Of a stretch of 5,584 nucleotides of DNA, positions 5,419 to 5,584 are shown one piece after another (positions within the stretch are counted from its first letter, which is position 1; every line of letters starts with the position of its first letter). A program made the position numbers and the translations under genes. Origin of the DNA: Vibrio tasmaniensis 1F-187 (GTDB lineage Bacteria; Pseudomonadota; Gammaproteobacteria; Enterobacterales; Vibrionaceae); the NCBI RefSeq assembly GCF_000272405.2, contig NZ_AJZM02000345.1:19127-24710 (forward strand), given 5' to 3'. The notes beneath the pieces are model-generated. The model did not search any database. It had not been told where the DNA came from and saw only the letters and a list, made by a program, of their open reading frames with translations.

Positions 5419-5584
5419 GGGGCTGTTGACCTTTCGTGGTTAAGTTTTGTTCGAGGTAAAATCGTTTTAGGCGCGGCGAAGAGTATGTAGCCTAGTCATT
5501 TTAAGCAAATATTCTTCAACAAAGCATAAAGCGATTTTAACCGAACCCTTCGGGCAGTCCTTGTGGTTCATTTCTACTGCGTTA
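5419..5584. mobile_element. End of a palindromic MITE-like element, cut by the window
   Basis: Starting near GGGCTGTTGACC, 20 or so bases after the LysR stop, the sequence changes character and carries a long imperfect hairpin. The left arm (5449-5490) pairs with the right arm (5503-5546), including GTTCG/CGAAC and TAAAATCG/CGATTTTA, with a loop near 5491-5502. After it, CCCTTCGGGCAGTCC starts what looks like a second arm whose partner would lie beyond the edge. There is no transposase frame in view. The CTGTTGA-type end and non-coding palindromes recall short repeats common in Vibrio and other marine gamma-proteobacteria. Without the other end, target duplications cannot be checked. Confidence 0.55.

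Overview
The window looks like ordinary chromosome from a gamma-proteobacterium, most likely a marine Vibrio. The evidence is the close match of the YceI and FocA proteins to the gamma-proteobacterial families, the moderately AT-rich base composition, a conserved small DUF2164 protein, and a palindromic repeat at the right edge of a kind I associate with Vibrio and related marine genomes. This assignment rests on recognition alone; no search was run. No phage, CRISPR, rRNA or tRNA genes were seen.

Layout, left to right. (1) Positions 1-592, minus strand: the 5' part of an unrecognised gene, still open at the left edge, apparently starting with TTG behind a good Shine-Dalgarno. (2) Positions 593-881: a divergent intergenic region with one GC-centred inverted repeat. 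(3) Positions 882-1127, plus: an 81-residue DUF2164 protein. (4) Positions 1311-2416, plus: a two-gene operon, a cytochrome b561 (YceJ-like) followed with an ATGA overlap by a secreted YceI-family protein. It ends in a strong intrinsic terminator at 2542-2574. (5) Positions 2575-2767: a convergent intergenic region crowded with inverted repeats. (6) Positions 2768-4219, minus: a formate/nitrite channel (FocA) fused at its C terminus to a pair of CBS domains. The fusion joint keeps a Shine-Dalgarno and an in-frame ATG. (7) Positions 4220-4492: a divergent regulatory region with tandem repeats, palindromes and a good sigma-70 promoter. (8) Positions 4493-5398, plus: a LysR-family regulator with a TTG start. 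(9) From about 5419 to the right edge: one end of a palindromic, MITE-like element, cut by the window.

How the genes may work together. The b561/YceI pair forms one transcription unit: a membrane haem protein with a periplasmic lipocalin-like protein, an arrangement also found in E. coli yceJ-yceI. The LysR gene is divergent from the focA-CBS gene and the shared region holds a candidate LysR site (ATC-N9-GAT) overlapping the regulator's own -35 box, so autoregulation and control of focA-CBS are the natural hypotheses. The most interesting object is the FocA-CBS protein. It would place an adenosyl-nucleotide-sensing module on the cytoplasmic side of a pentameric formate channel, and its internal start signal could also make a free CBS protein.
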